NCBI GenBank assembly: GCA_017446745.1
Contig: JAFSQF010000004.1
Location: 60,299-124,298 of the forward strand
Reading direction: 5' to 3'
DNA from: Bacteroidales bacterium
GTDB lineage: Bacteria; Bacteroidota; Bacteroidia; Bacteroidales; P3
Length of the DNA: 64,000 bases
This document shows positions 44,087-53,267 of the stretch, piece by piece. Position 1 is the first letter of the stretch; every line of letters starts with the position of its first letter. The translations under genes were made by a program, and so were the position numbers. A model generated the notes under the pieces. That model had not been told where the DNA came from and did no database searches. It was given only the letters and a program-made list of their open reading frames with translations.

Positions 44087-44260
44087 GTGCGTAAGGAGAT
44101 GTGATTTCACCTTGAAAAAGTGCGTAAGGAGATATGATTTCACCTTGAAAACGTGCGTAAGTGGATATGATTTCACCTTGAAAAAGTGCGTAAGGAGATA
44201 TGATTTCACCTTGAAAATGTGCGTAAGGAGATATGTTTTCACCTTGAAAAAGTGCGTATG
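44087..44260 (+). repeat. 33-bp tandem repeat (minisatellite), five copies plus partial sixth
   Basis: Units at 44087-44119, 44120-44152, 44153-44185, 44186-44218, 44219-44251 and a partial one to about 44260. The unit is GTGCGTAAGGAGATATGATT then TCACCTTGAAAAA, with a few changes. Being a multiple of three, both strands stay open (VRRYDFTLKKC on plus). It sits between two divergently transcribed ATPase genes. Confidence 0.95.
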
Positions 44261-44299
44261 GGTACAATATTTCGTCATGTTTTGTGTTATTAAGGTACT

Positions 44300-45649
44300 A
44301 TGAAGCGTAAAATATACAATGATTTGCTTCGTTGGAAGCAGGAGGAAAGGGGCCGTTGCGCTCTGCTGATTGACGGAGCCCGACGTGTGGGCAAGAGCTA
44401 TATCGTTCGCGAGTTTGCCAACAACGAGTACCGTAGTGCCCTGATTATAGACTTCAGTATTGCCCGTGCCGAAGTCAAGCAGCTCTTTTCGGACTATGCC
44501 GGCGATATCGACACTCTTTTCCTTAACCTGATGAGCATATACAATGTGACGTTGTACCATCGTGATTCGCTCGTGGTCTTCGATGAGGTGCAGGAATGTC
44601 CGCAGGCACGGCAGGCCATCAAGCACTTGGTGGCCGACGGCCGCTATGACTATATCGAGACCGGCAGCCTTGTTTCCATCAACCGTAATGTCAAGAACAT
44701 CATTATCCCCTCCGAAGAGCGGCACATAACCTTGCACCCTATGGATTTTGAGGAGTTCCTATGGGCCGTGGGCAACGAGACGATGATGGAAGCTATCCGT
44801 ATGAACTTTGAACGGAAACATCCGATGGGCCCTTTGCATCGCAAGGCAATGGAATTGCTACGCCATTATATGATTGTTGGAGGAATGCCTCAGGCCGTCC
44901 TGTCGTTTGTCGAAAACAAGTCGTTCGAAACTACCGACCGCGTGAAGCGCGACATACTTGCACTCTACAAGGCCGACATTGCCAAATACGCTACAGGATA
45001 TGAGGCCCATGTGGCCGATATTTTTGACAAGATTCCTTCGCAACTGCAACGCCACGAGCGGCGCTTCAAACTGTCGTCGGTGAGCAAGAGCGCCAGGATG
45101 CGCGACTTCCATAGTTTGTTCTTCTGGCTGAGCGAGGCTATGACGGTGAATATAGCCTACAACACCACAGAGCCCAATGTCGGCTTGGGGATGAACCTCG
45201 ACCGGTCGATGTTGAAATGCTATTTGGCCGACACTGGGTTGCTTCTTTCGATGGCCTTCGATGAGAACGCCATTGTGTCGGAAGAGCTATACCGTAAACT
45301 GTTGCTCGACAAACTGGAGGTCAATGCAGGAATGCTGCTCGAAAACCTTGTCGCCCAAATGCTCCGTGCCGCAGGGCATAAACTTTATTTCTACAGCAAT
45401 AACTCAAGGGAGGAGGCTGCCGACCGTATGGAAGTCGACTTCCTTATAAGCAAGCCCACAATCACTTCGCGGCACAACATCTCACCCATTGAAGTGAAGT
45501 CAGGACACCGCTTTACCATCACCTCATTGAACAAGATGATGGCCAAATATGGCAACTACCTTTCCACATCCTACGTCGTCCATACTGCCGACAGGGCAGA
45601 AAAAGACGGCATCACCTATCTGCCTGTCTATATGGTACCGCTCCTGTAA
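44300..45649 (+). CDS. AAA_14 ATPase with C-terminal DUF4143 domain
   Basis: A 449-residue protein. Walker A is LLIDGARRVGKSYIVREFAN, Walker B LVVFDEVQECPQARQAI, sensor region YIETGSLVSINRNV. The middle third is helical (winged-helix-like). DUF4143 at the end carries the PD-(D/E)XK-like RMEVDFLISK and ISPIEVKSGH. Such ATPases are abundant in Bacteroidota; no role is settled. ATG at 44300 lies 49 bases after the last tandem repeat copy of the 33-bp array. It diverges from the DUF234 ATPase at 43907, across 392 bases. A ccsA-like fragment follows 140 bases after its stop. Confidence 0.9.
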   Translation: MKRKIYNDLLRWKQEERGRCALLIDGARRVGKSYIVREFANNEYRSALIIDFSIARAEVKQLFSDYAGDIDTLFLNLMSIYNVTLYHRDSLVVFDEVQECPQARQAIKHLVADGRYDYIETGSLVSINRNVKNIIIPSEERHITLHPMDFEEFLWAVGNETMMEAIRMNFERKHPMGPLHRKAMELLRHYMIVGGMPQAVLSFVENKSFETTDRVKRDILALYKADIAKYATGYEAHVADIFDKIPSQLQRHERRFKLSSVSKSARMRDFHSLFFWLSEAMTVNIAYNTTEPNVGLGMNLDRSMLKCYLADTGLLLSMAFDENAIVSEELYRKLLLDKLEVNAGMLLENLVAQMLRAAGHKLYFYSNNSREEAADRMEVDFLISKPTITSRHNISPIEVKSGHRFTITSLNKMMAKYGNYLSTSYVVHTADRAEKDGITYLPVYMVPLL

Positions 45650-45789
45650 GTTTGACCAAAAAAGCGCAGGTCTTTCCTGACCTTTTGTCGTATTGTTTTA
45701 TTCTGGTCGTACTATTTCTCGTTATGTATTTAACCTAAAATCCCATCCGGGTTGTAACCATGTCCATTAGCTGTACTTTGGTTTGCCAT

Positions 45790-45888
45790 TGACGTTGTCT
45801 TTATCCAGCTGTCTTCCTACTTGCTCTCGTTATCATCACCTACTTCGGTGTCAACCTTCTGCTTGGCGGAATCCACGCCTACAACTAA
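45790..45888 (+). pseudogene. remnant of a second ccsA-like gene (C-terminal fragment)
   Basis: The plus-strand frame from 45793 to the TAA at 45886-45888 reads RCLYPAVFLLALVIITYFGV and then NLLLGGIHAYN. The final 18 residues VIITYFGVNLLLGGIHAYN match the end of the intact ResB-CcsA protein (24586..26781) exactly, but third codon positions differ at many sites, so it is not a recent copy. A stop at 45790 precedes it and no start is near. This fits the tail of a once-functional CcsA-like gene now cut away; the ATPase 44300..45649 lies just upstream and could have replaced the rest. What deleted the rest is not shown by the sequence. Confidence 0.8.
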
Positions 45889-45901
45889 GTAACATCGCAT
45901 C

Positions 45902-47251
45902 TTATCTTTGTTCGTGTCGGAGGTCTGTGAGACGGCGGCGGGCCATGATGTAGGCTGTACGATTGTCCGTGAGGGCGTTGTGGGCTTGCAACAAGAGGGC
46001 TTGAGCCTGGAGCACTTCGGCCAGTGTGGCGGCACCCGCCTGGTAGTTGAGGGTGGAGAGACGGTAGTTCTCTTGTGCCATGGCCAGCGCTGAGGAGTCG
46101 GAACGTATCATTGTCCAGGCATCCATCATGTCGCTGTATGCTTTCTCCTCTTCTAGCGACATCATCTTGCTGTAGTGCTCCTGCATCATCCGTGCCTGGT
46201 CGATGGCGATGTCGTGCTGCTGTACTTTGTGGCGGGTCTCCCACCAGTCGGTGATAGGTATCGACAAGGAGAGGAGTGCTATGCCGTTGCTGGTAGGTTC
46301 TTTCTTGATGATGTTGCCATAGAAGGTCGCTCCTACAATGGCCAGCTGGGGCATTGCTTCGCCAAGGGTCATCTTTTTGCGTAGCTGCTCGGCATCGATA
46401 TTGAGTTGAAGCAGGCGCGTTTCGGGGCGCAGGGTGTCGCCGCGGTCGCTGAAAAGAAACAACACTGGCTTTTGGATTTCATCCTGCAGGTCGCTGAACT
46501 GCAGGTCGTCGCTGTAGTCGATGCCTACCTGCTGGCATAGCAGGCGCCGGGAAAGTCGTATGCCGCTGGACAGTTTTTGTTTGTTGGCGAGCATCTCGTT
46601 GCGTTTCAGGCCGATTTGTAGCTTGTCGGAACGTGTGACAAGTCCGTTGGTGTATGCCAGTTCAACCACACGTTCCAGTGAGTCGATGAGCGACAGGGCG
46701 GCATCCACAGTGGAGACCTTCTCTTGGAGACCGACGACGAGATAGTACGATGACTCTATCTCCTCCAGCACGTCGCGCTCTTTCATGTCGGCTTGCAGCT
46801 GTGACGCTTCTATACCGATGTTTGCCAGTTTGTTGCCGTTCACTATCCGGCCGCCGGTAAACAGAGGCTGCACGGCGACAAGAGAGCCGCTTGCCCCCGT
46901 CTTCATGAGGTCTAGCTCTTTCTTTATGTCGCTTTCGCTCTCAACAATTTCATAGAGTGACTGCAACAGATCCCTCATGTCTGAGGACTGAATATCATCG
47001 ATGCTGAAGTGTATCAGAGGGTTAACGGCATAATAGCCCAGCCCTCTTATGCTCAGCTGGGGGAAGAATTTGGTGAAGACTTGTTGTTTTAAAGCCTGAG
47101 ACTTCTCCACTTCGAGACGTGAGTTGCGTATCTCGTAGTTGTTGCGCCGCGCCAAAGCCAAACAGCTGTCGAGGGTAAGTGTCTGGGCTTGGAGCGTGCT
47201 GCAAAAAAGGGAAATCAGAACGACACACAGTGTGACTTTAGGGTGCTTCAT
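45902..47251 (-). CDS. TolC-family outer membrane efflux protein
   Basis: A 449-residue exported protein with signal MKHPKVTLCVVLISLFCSTL. It has two helical repeats of the outer membrane factor family: LTLDSCLALARRNNYEIRNS at the start, then a second half from about residue 240 (ETRLLQLNIDAEQLRKKMTL). The C-terminal repeat ends LTDNRTAYIMARRRLTDL. It forms the trimeric duct of a tripartite pump through the outer membrane. It is the last gene of a minus-strand operon adaptor-RND permease-TolC, 65 bases after the permease. Its stop lies 14 bases from the ccsA-like relic on the other strand. Confidence 0.93.
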   Translation of the reverse strand: MKHPKVTLCVVLISLFCSTLQAQTLTLDSCLALARRNNYEIRNSRLEVEKSQALKQQVFTKFFPQLSIRGLGYYAVNPLIHFSIDDIQSSDMRDLLQSLYEIVESESDIKKELDLMKTGASGSLVAVQPLFTGGRIVNGNKLANIGIEASQLQADMKERDVLEEIESSYYLVVGLQEKVSTVDAALSLIDSLERVVELAYTNGLVTRSDKLQIGLKRNEMLANKQKLSSGIRLSRRLLCQQVGIDYSDDLQFSDLQDEIQKPVLFLFSDRGDTLRPETRLLQLNIDAEQLRKKMTLGEAMPQLAIVGATFYGNIIKKEPTSNGIALLSLSIPITDWWETRHKVQQHDIAIDQARMMQEHYSKMMSLEEEKAYSDMMDAWTMIRSDSSALAMAQENYRLSTLNYQAGAATLAEVLQAQALLLQAHNALTDNRTAYIMARRRLTDLRHEQR

Positions 47252-47316
47252 GACGTTGAAGAGTTTATGTATGGAGGAGTCTCCCCAGTTGTGGTGATGG
47301 ACTCATATAGTGGGTT

Positions 47317-50300
47317 TTATATTTTAAAAGGACGGAAATTTGAGCGTTTTTTGTTGTCGAAGGCCACGCAGTAGGAAACTGGCAGGATAGTGATGACGAG
47401 AGGCAGGGTGAAGAGCGTGCCGAAACAGATTACCACGCCCATGGGCATCCAGAGCATGGTGCCGGCAAGAATCATTGGCACCACGCCGATGGCTGTTGTG
47501 GCCGAGGTGAGGAATATGGGACGCATTCTGCGCAGTCCGGCCTGATAGGCTGCTTCTTTCACTGACATGAGTTGGTTGCATCTTAACTCAGCCACATAGT
47601 CGTACATGATGATGGCGTTGCGTACTATGATGCCAACCAGCGAGATAAGTCCCAGTACAGCGGAGACGGAGAAGTCGAGTTTGAAAAGCCAGAGACCGAA
47701 GGTGGCTCCGAAGACGCAGAGCACTGACATGGAGATTGAGAGCAGAGAGATGTCGAGTTTGCCATAGTGTATGATGAGGACAATAAACATGACGAATATT
47801 GCAGCCATCACCGACATGAGGAGGCTTGGCATGAGACTGGAGGAGAAGGCAAAGGTGCCGCCGGCCTCTACTGTGACGCCTCTGGGCAGCTCCATCTTGT
47901 CGAGCTGGCGTTTGATTTTGTAGAATTCGTAGATGTGCCCGCTGCCGGGCATTACGTCGGCCGAGACGGTGACGCAACGCACGCCGTTGCGGTGGGGCAT
48001 ATTGCTGTGGTGGAACCTGGGCACTATGTCGGCGACTTGGCGCAAGGGTACCCATGTGCCGGGTTGTGCACAGGGCACGAGGAGGTCTCCCAATGAGCCG
48101 TAGTCGATTTCCTGCCCGCCTTCGGAGTAGATGGCTATGGGTATGCTGTAGTCGCCCTCCCACAACGTGGAGAGGCGTGTGCCAGATAAAGAGCCGCTAA
48201 GGTAGATGGAGAGTGTGGACTGTGTTATTCCCAGGAGGTTAGCGGCATCGGTTTTCAGCACCACGTCCACCATTTCCTCCGTCTCATCATAGTCGGAGTG
48301 TACGTAAAACATGTTGGGGTTCTCTTTCATCAGCCGCAGCAGCGAGTCGCGAACGATGGCGATGTCGCCATAATTGTCGCCTTTCACATAAAACTCTACG
48401 GGTGCCATGACGGACTGGTAGTCCATCTGCTTGAAACGTATCTGTGCCTGAGGGAAGATGTTTTCGTAGCGCTGTGCATAGTCTGCTATGAGTTCCTTGG
48501 TGGCGTTGTCGCTTACGGTGTTGACTATAAACTGGGCATAGTGGTCCGACGCCAGTTGAGGAGCGTAGGTCATGTGGAAACGTGGTGACGACATGCCCAC
48601 AAAGGAGGTTATGCTTTTCACTCGCTTGTCTTTCATCAGCAAAGCCGACAGGGAGTCGGCCACCTTGCCGGTCTCTGTTATCGACGAGCTGGCGGACCCG
48701 TGTATCTCGACGGCGAAACTGTCGCGTTCGGCTTTGGGGAGAATCTGAATGTTGATTTGGGTGAAGAGGAAGAAACCCACCAGCACCAGCAGGGCACCCG
48801 TAAGCAAGGTGAGCCGTTTGTGTCTGAAACAGAGGTCGAGAAGCCATTGGTAGCCTCGTTGCAGAACGTCGAAGAAACGGTTTTGCAGCAGGTCGATTTT
48901 TGTTGTTTTGGTGTTTCCTTTTATAAGGCGTGAAGAAAGGAATGGTATTACCAGGATGGAGTATAAGAAGCTGCATGCCAGGGCTATGAGGATGGTCCAC
49001 GGGAAAAGGCCCACGAAGTCGCCCATGATGCTGCCCTTTAAAATGGCAAGTGCGGGGAAGAACATCATGGCGATGGATGCCGTGGCGAAAAGCATGGAAT
49101 TGGCCAGTTTGCTGGTGGAGACACATGCGGAATACCATCTGGAGTGTCCGGCCCGGAGCAGGTCGCTGTATCCGTCGATAACCACGACGGAGTCATCCAC
49201 AATCATGCCCAGCACGGCTATCAGTGCGGCCAGAGTCACAGTGTTGAGCTCGAAGCCAATGAAGTACATGATTCCAAGTGTGGCTGCGATGCAGATTGGC
49301 ACGGAGGTGGAGCTTACGAGGGCTGTGCGCAGAGGGAAGAGCAGGAGCATCACTGCAATGACTATAAGGATGGCTTCGAGGAGGTCTTTCATGAACGACC
49401 GCACAGACTTGTCCACCACTTTGGGCTGGTCGGTGATGCGGTGAATATGTATGTCGGGGGTGATGGTTGCCTCGTATTCCTTGATGATGGACTCCACTTT
49501 TTTGCCGAAATCAACAACGTTGTTGCCGGGACGCATCTCGATGGAGAGCATGATGCAGCGGTTGCCGCCATTGCTTGTGCCTGTGGAGTCGGAGGCCTGT
49601 TCCCTGTAGGTGATATAGGGTTTGGAGTTGTCATAGTGAGGCTCGATGGTGGCCACGTCGCGCAGACGTAGAGTCTGACCTGTGGCGGGGTCGCCAAAGA
49701 CGACCATCTCGCTGAGTTCGTATATGTTGCTGAAAGGGATGGACACGTGTACCAAGGCACTGCCCTCATCGTTGCTTATCTTGCCCGAGATGGTGCGGAA
49801 CCCATGTGCTGCCAGTTCTGACGACACCATGGAGGGCGTTATTGCATATTGGGTAAGCTTCATCGGGTCCATGTGAACGGCCACCTCTTCTTTTTGGTCT
49901 CCGACAATGCTGATGCGTCCCATCTCGGGGATGCTTCGCAGGCGTGCCGAAAGCTGTTTTGAGATGGCTTCCAATTCGCGTGGTGACTTTTCGTTGCTTT
50001 CTATGGCCAGCAGCAGCGATGAGGCGTTGCCGAAGTCGTCTATAACCGCTGTGGCCACCACACCCTGCGGCAAATCGGTGAGCCTGTAGAGTGAAAGTCC
50101 TTCGCGGATACGCGACCATGTAACCTTGGGGTCGTCCTCGGAATGTACCAGTGAGACAAATACATACAGCATGCCGTTCTGGCTGTAGGAATAAGTGCGT
50201 GTCTTGTCCACGTCGGTGAAGGTGAACAGATATTCCTCCACCTTTCCGGCCACCTGTTCCTCTATCTCTTCGGCTGTGGCCCCAGGGTAAACCACGGCAA

Positions 50301-50451
50301 CTACGCCTTGCTTGATTTTGACAGTGGGGAACTCGTTCTTGTTGAGGTTGGGCAGGGCATACAGACCTATGGCTATTACTACTATTATTGAGAAAGCCAG
50401 AAGCGGAAAACTCCGCATTGCCCCCTCTATCATGTTTCTTCGTCGTACCAT
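47317..50451 (-). CDS. RND-family efflux permease
   Basis: A 1044-residue inner-membrane proton antiporter with about twelve transmembrane helices and two large periplasmic loops. It starts MVRRRNMIEGAMRSFPLLAF, with helix 1 then the pore loop FPTVKIKQGVVAVVYPGATA. The proton relay block in helix 4, ALIAVLGMIVDDSVVVIDGY, carries the two Asp. The C-terminal half includes GIVRNAIIMYDY-like LVGIIVRNAIIMYDYVAELR and TTAIGVVPMILAGTMLW. The pump exports drugs, dyes, detergents or metals together with the adaptor (50539..51576) and TolC (45902..47251). Substrate cannot be assigned. The group has no linked TetR-like regulator. Confidence 0.94.
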   Translation of the reverse strand: MVRRRNMIEGAMRSFPLLAFSIIVVIAIGLYALPNLNKNEFPTVKIKQGVVAVVYPGATAEEIEEQVAGKVEEYLFTFTDVDKTRTYSYSQNGMLYVFVSLVHSEDDPKVTWSRIREGLSLYRLTDLPQGVVATAVIDDFGNASSLLLAIESNEKSPRELEAISKQLSARLRSIPEMGRISIVGDQKEEVAVHMDPMKLTQYAITPSMVSSELAAHGFRTISGKISNDEGSALVHVSIPFSNIYELSEMVVFGDPATGQTLRLRDVATIEPHYDNSKPYITYREQASDSTGTSNGGNRCIMLSIEMRPGNNVVDFGKKVESIIKEYEATITPDIHIHRITDQPKVVDKSVRSFMKDLLEAILIVIAVMLLLFPLRTALVSSTSVPICIAATLGIMYFIGFELNTVTLAALIAVLGMIVDDSVVVIDGYSDLLRAGHSRWYSACVSTSKLANSMLFATASIAMMFFPALAILKGSIMGDFVGLFPWTILIALACSFLYSILVIPFLSSRLIKGNTKTTKIDLLQNRFFDVLQRGYQWLLDLCFRHKRLTLLTGALLVLVGFFLFTQINIQILPKAERDSFAVEIHGSASSSITETGKVADSLSALLMKDKRVKSITSFVGMSSPRFHMTYAPQLASDHYAQFIVNTVSDNATKELIADYAQRYENIFPQAQIRFKQMDYQSVMAPVEFYVKGDNYGDIAIVRDSLLRLMKENPNMFYVHSDYDETEEMVDVVLKTDAANLLGITQSTLSIYLSGSLSGTRLSTLWEGDYSIPIAIYSEGGQEIDYGSLGDLLVPCAQPGTWVPLRQVADIVPRFHHSNMPHRNGVRCVTVSADVMPGSGHIYEFYKIKRQLDKMELPRGVTVEAGGTFAFSSSLMPSLLMSVMAAIFVMFIVLIIHYGKLDISLLSISMSVLCVFGATFGLWLFKLDFSVSAVLGLISLVGIIVRNAIIMYDYVAELRCNQLMSVKEAAYQAGLRRMRPIFLTSATTAIGVVPMILAGTMLWMPMGVVICFGTLFTLPLVITILPVSYCVAFDNKKRSNFRPFKI

Positions 50452-50538
50452 ACTATTCAGTTAAGTAACCGTGCAGGGGATAAACCACATATTCTATCTG
50501 CTATAATGAGCACGGGTTAAGCAAAAAAAATCATTTCT

Positions 50539-51576
50539 CTAATCACTAATCACTAATACACGCGCACCGGAGAACAGTTTCTGATGTCCGGAAGTAACTA
50601 CGGTGTCACCAGACTTAAGGCCCGACTCTATCATCACTCCGTTGCGGATGAAGTCGCCCACTTTTACTTGTCGTTGAAATGTTTTGCCACCCTCTAACAC
50701 CCACACTACGGTGCCTTCAGGCATGGTCTGTACGCAGTCGCTGGGCACCACTATGCCGCCCAGTTCGGTAAGACTTATATGTACTTTTGCCACCATGTCG
50801 GGCAGGATATGCTCCACTTTCAGACCTCCCTCGGCTTTCACTATTGAAGCGAATATTTTGTATGTATGTCCCAGTGGGTTGGCGTTAAGGCTTTTGTCGT
50901 TGATGATGAGTGTCAGGGTGCCGTCTCCTAATGCTGGCACCTTGGCAGTAGCTACGTCACCTTTCTGTATTAGCGATATTTCCTGCTCGGGGACTGAGAA
51001 TTCTACCCGCAGACGCTTCATATCGACCACTTTGCAGAAAGTTTCGCCGGGACGCATTTCCTGTCCTACCTGACGGTCTTCGCATGATACCACACCGTTG
51101 AAGGGGGCTCTGATGGAGCAGTCTTCCAGATGTTTGCGGGCACTCACTTCTGACTGGCGGGCTTTTTCCAGGTTGGTCTCCATCTCGACCCATTTCACCT
51201 CGCTGAGTCCTCCTTCGCGATAGACGGGCTCGAGGCGCCTGTAGGCATCTTCGGCTTGTCGGAGGGTGGCCAATGCTGTGGCATGCAGGCTGGCTGCGGT
51301 GGTGGCATCCACTTCGGCGAGGAGCTGTCCCTTGCTGACACGGTCACCGTTTGCCACAGCCACCTTGGTCAAGGTGCCTCCAAGAGGGAATGACAGGGTG
51401 ATTTCCTGTTCTGATGCGATGCTGCCAATGTAGTTGCGCTCTGTGGGCATGCTGCCGTCGCCGACGACGAGGGTCTCTACAGGGATGGAATCGCTCCACC
51501 ATTGATGCTCTCCTTTGTACCTGTTGCATGAGCTGAGTGCCAAAATAGAGGCAAAGATAATAAAAAACTGCTTCAT
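50539..51576 (-). CDS. RND periplasmic adaptor (MFP) lipoprotein
   Basis: A 345-residue lipoprotein, signal MKQFFIIFASILALSSCNRY with a lipobox. The barrel and lipoyl parts start GSIASEQEITLSFPLGGTLT and VANGDRVSKGQLLAEVD, with a coiled hairpin of about 60 residues (RQAEDAYRRLEPVY and so on), then GVVSCEDRQVGQEMRPGET. It bridges the RND permease and TolC. The last residues LVISD and the stop are encoded by two copies of a heptamer repeat (GTGATTA), so the native end has been altered or the repeat began there. It is the first gene of the operon. A palindrome (51594-51622) lies upstream of its start. Confidence 0.93.
   Translation of the reverse strand: MKQFFIIFASILALSSCNRYKGEHQWWSDSIPVETLVVGDGSMPTERNYIGSIASEQEITLSFPLGGTLTKVAVANGDRVSKGQLLAEVDATTAASLHATALATLRQAEDAYRRLEPVYREGGLSEVKWVEMETNLEKARQSEVSARKHLEDCSIRAPFNGVVSCEDRQVGQEMRPGETFCKVVDMKRLRVEFSVPEQEISLIQKGDVATAKVPALGDGTLTLIINDKSLNANPLGHTYKIFASIVKAEGGLKVEHILPDMVAKVHISLTELGGIVVPSDCVQTMPEGTVVWVLEGGKTFQRQVKVGDFIRNGVMIESGLKSGDTVVTSGHQKLFSGARVLVISD
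50540..50560 (-). repeat. heptamer repeat forming the end of the RND adaptor gene (family E)
   Basis: On the minus strand TTAGTGATTAGTGATTAG. It encodes LVISD and the stop codon of the adaptor gene. Confidence 0.85.
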
Positions 51577-51593
51577 CAGTTTGTTGTTTTTGC

Positions 51594-51622
51594 ATGGAGC
51601 CGACCGACTTCGGCGGTCGGTA
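51594..51622. repeat. palindrome family G, left copy
   Basis: TGGAGCCGACCGACTTCGGC and GGTCGG: CCGACCG pairs with CGGTCGG-type sequence. Similar sequences lie at 53268-53322, across the AAA_35-like ATPase. Confidence 0.8.
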
Positions 51623-51630
51623 ATTAATAA

Positions 51631-53196
51631 TTATACTATCGCTTCGTAAATTCGCTTGCCGTTGTGTTCAATCCATTGTGGTTCAACGTCAGGCTTGTTT
51701 TTCGAGAAGTCGAAGGTTACAAGGTAGCCTTCATTCTTATCTCTGATTTTCAAGTAATCGGACAACTGGTCGCGGCCGTTCTGCTCGTACTTTGTTCCGC
51801 GCCAAATCTTCAGTTCTACGATAAATTCCTCTTTTCCATAGTTGACAACCAAGTCCATGCGGCGGTTGTCGCGAGTCTGCGGCTCGACGTAGTAGAATCC
51901 AGTGCCGTTGATGACTGGCTTTAGGAACGTGAGGAACAGAAGCCGTCCCTGCCGTTCTAGGAATGTCTCGTCTTCCTTGCGGTACTCCTCGCGGATAAGG
52001 TCGCGGAAACGCTCCACCACATGTTCCATCATCAGGTGCCCATTCTGCACATAGTTTAGCTGGAACGGCGACAGCCGATCTCCTTGCTCGCGTATGGTTC
52101 TGTTTGCAAAATATACAAACAAGGCTTCCTCAAATATCAGGTTGTGAATCATTGTCTTGCCATTACGATTCTCTCGGATGTAAGAAAACATGTTAGCAAG
52201 ATTAACTAGCGGATCGACCATCGAATAGCCATATTCCTGTCCATTAACGACTATAGAATAGAGGAATTCACGAAGTTCGGCATTGTTCTCGATATTCTTC
52301 GATAGGTCGTCAATCAGCGTCACATTCTCTCCTTTGGAGATGATTTTCACTGCTTGTTGTATGCTGTTTGGGCTCCAATCTGCATCAAGACGCTCGTCAA
52401 TTATCTTGCAGATGGCACTAACCAAATAAGGATACCCCGTCGTGTAGTTGTATATCTCTTTGCTTATGGCATTGATGTCCATTCCCGTATGGTGGTCTGC
52501 CTCGTAGTCGCCAAGCATCTGGGCAATCTCGTCGGGGTGGAAAGTCATGTCGACATTAAAGTCGGCGGCAATATTCCATGGAGAGTTATACTTCTTTTCG
52601 GCATCGGGACGCAGCTTGAGCTTCAAGTTCTTGACATCATAAACACCAGCAAGAATTACACTATGGAAAGTGGAATTAGGTCCTTTAATATCACGCTCCA
52701 AATACTTGTTTCTTAGCATTCCTAGAAAGGAAAGAAACAGTTGGTTGTCGCTACTTCTATCAACCTCGTCAATGGTCAATACAACTGGTTTGGGACAGGC
52801 TTTGCAAAACACAGTGATTTGGTCTGACAAATCGTCAAGTGTCTTAAAAGAGTCGTTTTGCCAGTATTTGACTAGGTTCTGATCATGACCGAGGTCTGCA
52901 AGCTGCTGCGCCATCTTATTCATAAATGCTTTGACAAAAGCTTGATGATTTGCAAAAGCCCCATCGTCAATTCCCTCAAAACTCAGTGGTACAATTAAAT
53001 AGCGGTCGCTCATCCGTTGCCAAATCAAATGGAGCGTCGTTGTTTTTCCATACTGTCGCGCACGGTTGATGGTGAAGTAATCACCCATGTCAATCATTTT
53101 CTCGACTGCCGCAAACCGCTCGGCAGTATCGACCATATAATGCCGCTCGGGATTGCAACTGCCCGTGATATTGAAACGTTTCATCATGCCTTTCAT
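51631..53196 (-). CDS. AAA ATPase (AAA_35-like) with C-terminal PD-(D/E)XK domain
   Basis: A 521-residue protein. It begins RFNITGSCNPERHYMVDTAE, usual for this group, then Walker A TINRARQYGKTTTLHLIW and Walker B PVVLTIDEVDRSSDNQLF. The end carries RRMDLVVNYGKEEFIVELKI, a D...E-L-K nuclease-like core. The start could be ATG 53196 or 53184; MKRFNITG is the more usual opening. It is the fourth ATPase of this broad class in the window, and unlike the first three in domain family. Palindromes with the same core lie on both sides (51594-51622 and 53268-53322). The function of the family is not established. Confidence 0.87.
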   Translation of the reverse strand: MKGMMKRFNITGSCNPERHYMVDTAERFAAVEKMIDMGDYFTINRARQYGKTTTLHLIWQRMSDRYLIVPLSFEGIDDGAFANHQAFVKAFMNKMAQQLADLGHDQNLVKYWQNDSFKTLDDLSDQITVFCKACPKPVVLTIDEVDRSSDNQLFLSFLGMLRNKYLERDIKGPNSTFHSVILAGVYDVKNLKLKLRPDAEKKYNSPWNIAADFNVDMTFHPDEIAQMLGDYEADHHTGMDINAISKEIYNYTTGYPYLVSAICKIIDERLDADWSPNSIQQAVKIISKGENVTLIDDLSKNIENNAELREFLYSIVVNGQEYGYSMVDPLVNLANMFSYIRENRNGKTMIHNLIFEEALFVYFANRTIREQGDRLSPFQLNYVQNGHLMMEHVVERFRDLIREEYRKEDETFLERQGRLLFLTFLKPVINGTGFYYVEPQTRDNRRMDLVVNYGKEEFIVELKIWRGTKYEQNGRDQLSDYLKIRDKNEGYLVTFDFSKNKPDVEPQWIEHNGKRIYEAIV

Positions 53197-53267
53197 TTAT
53201 TATCATAACGCAACATTGTTAATAATATTGTACCATTTTTTAACATCAACTTCAAATACAAAAGGAA

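Noticed and set aside
44040-44303. 87-residue frame made of VRRYDFTLKKC repeats
   Set aside because: Explained by the 33-bp tandem repeat; no signal, no homologous domain and it overlaps the ATPase start. Kept only as a possibility in the findings.
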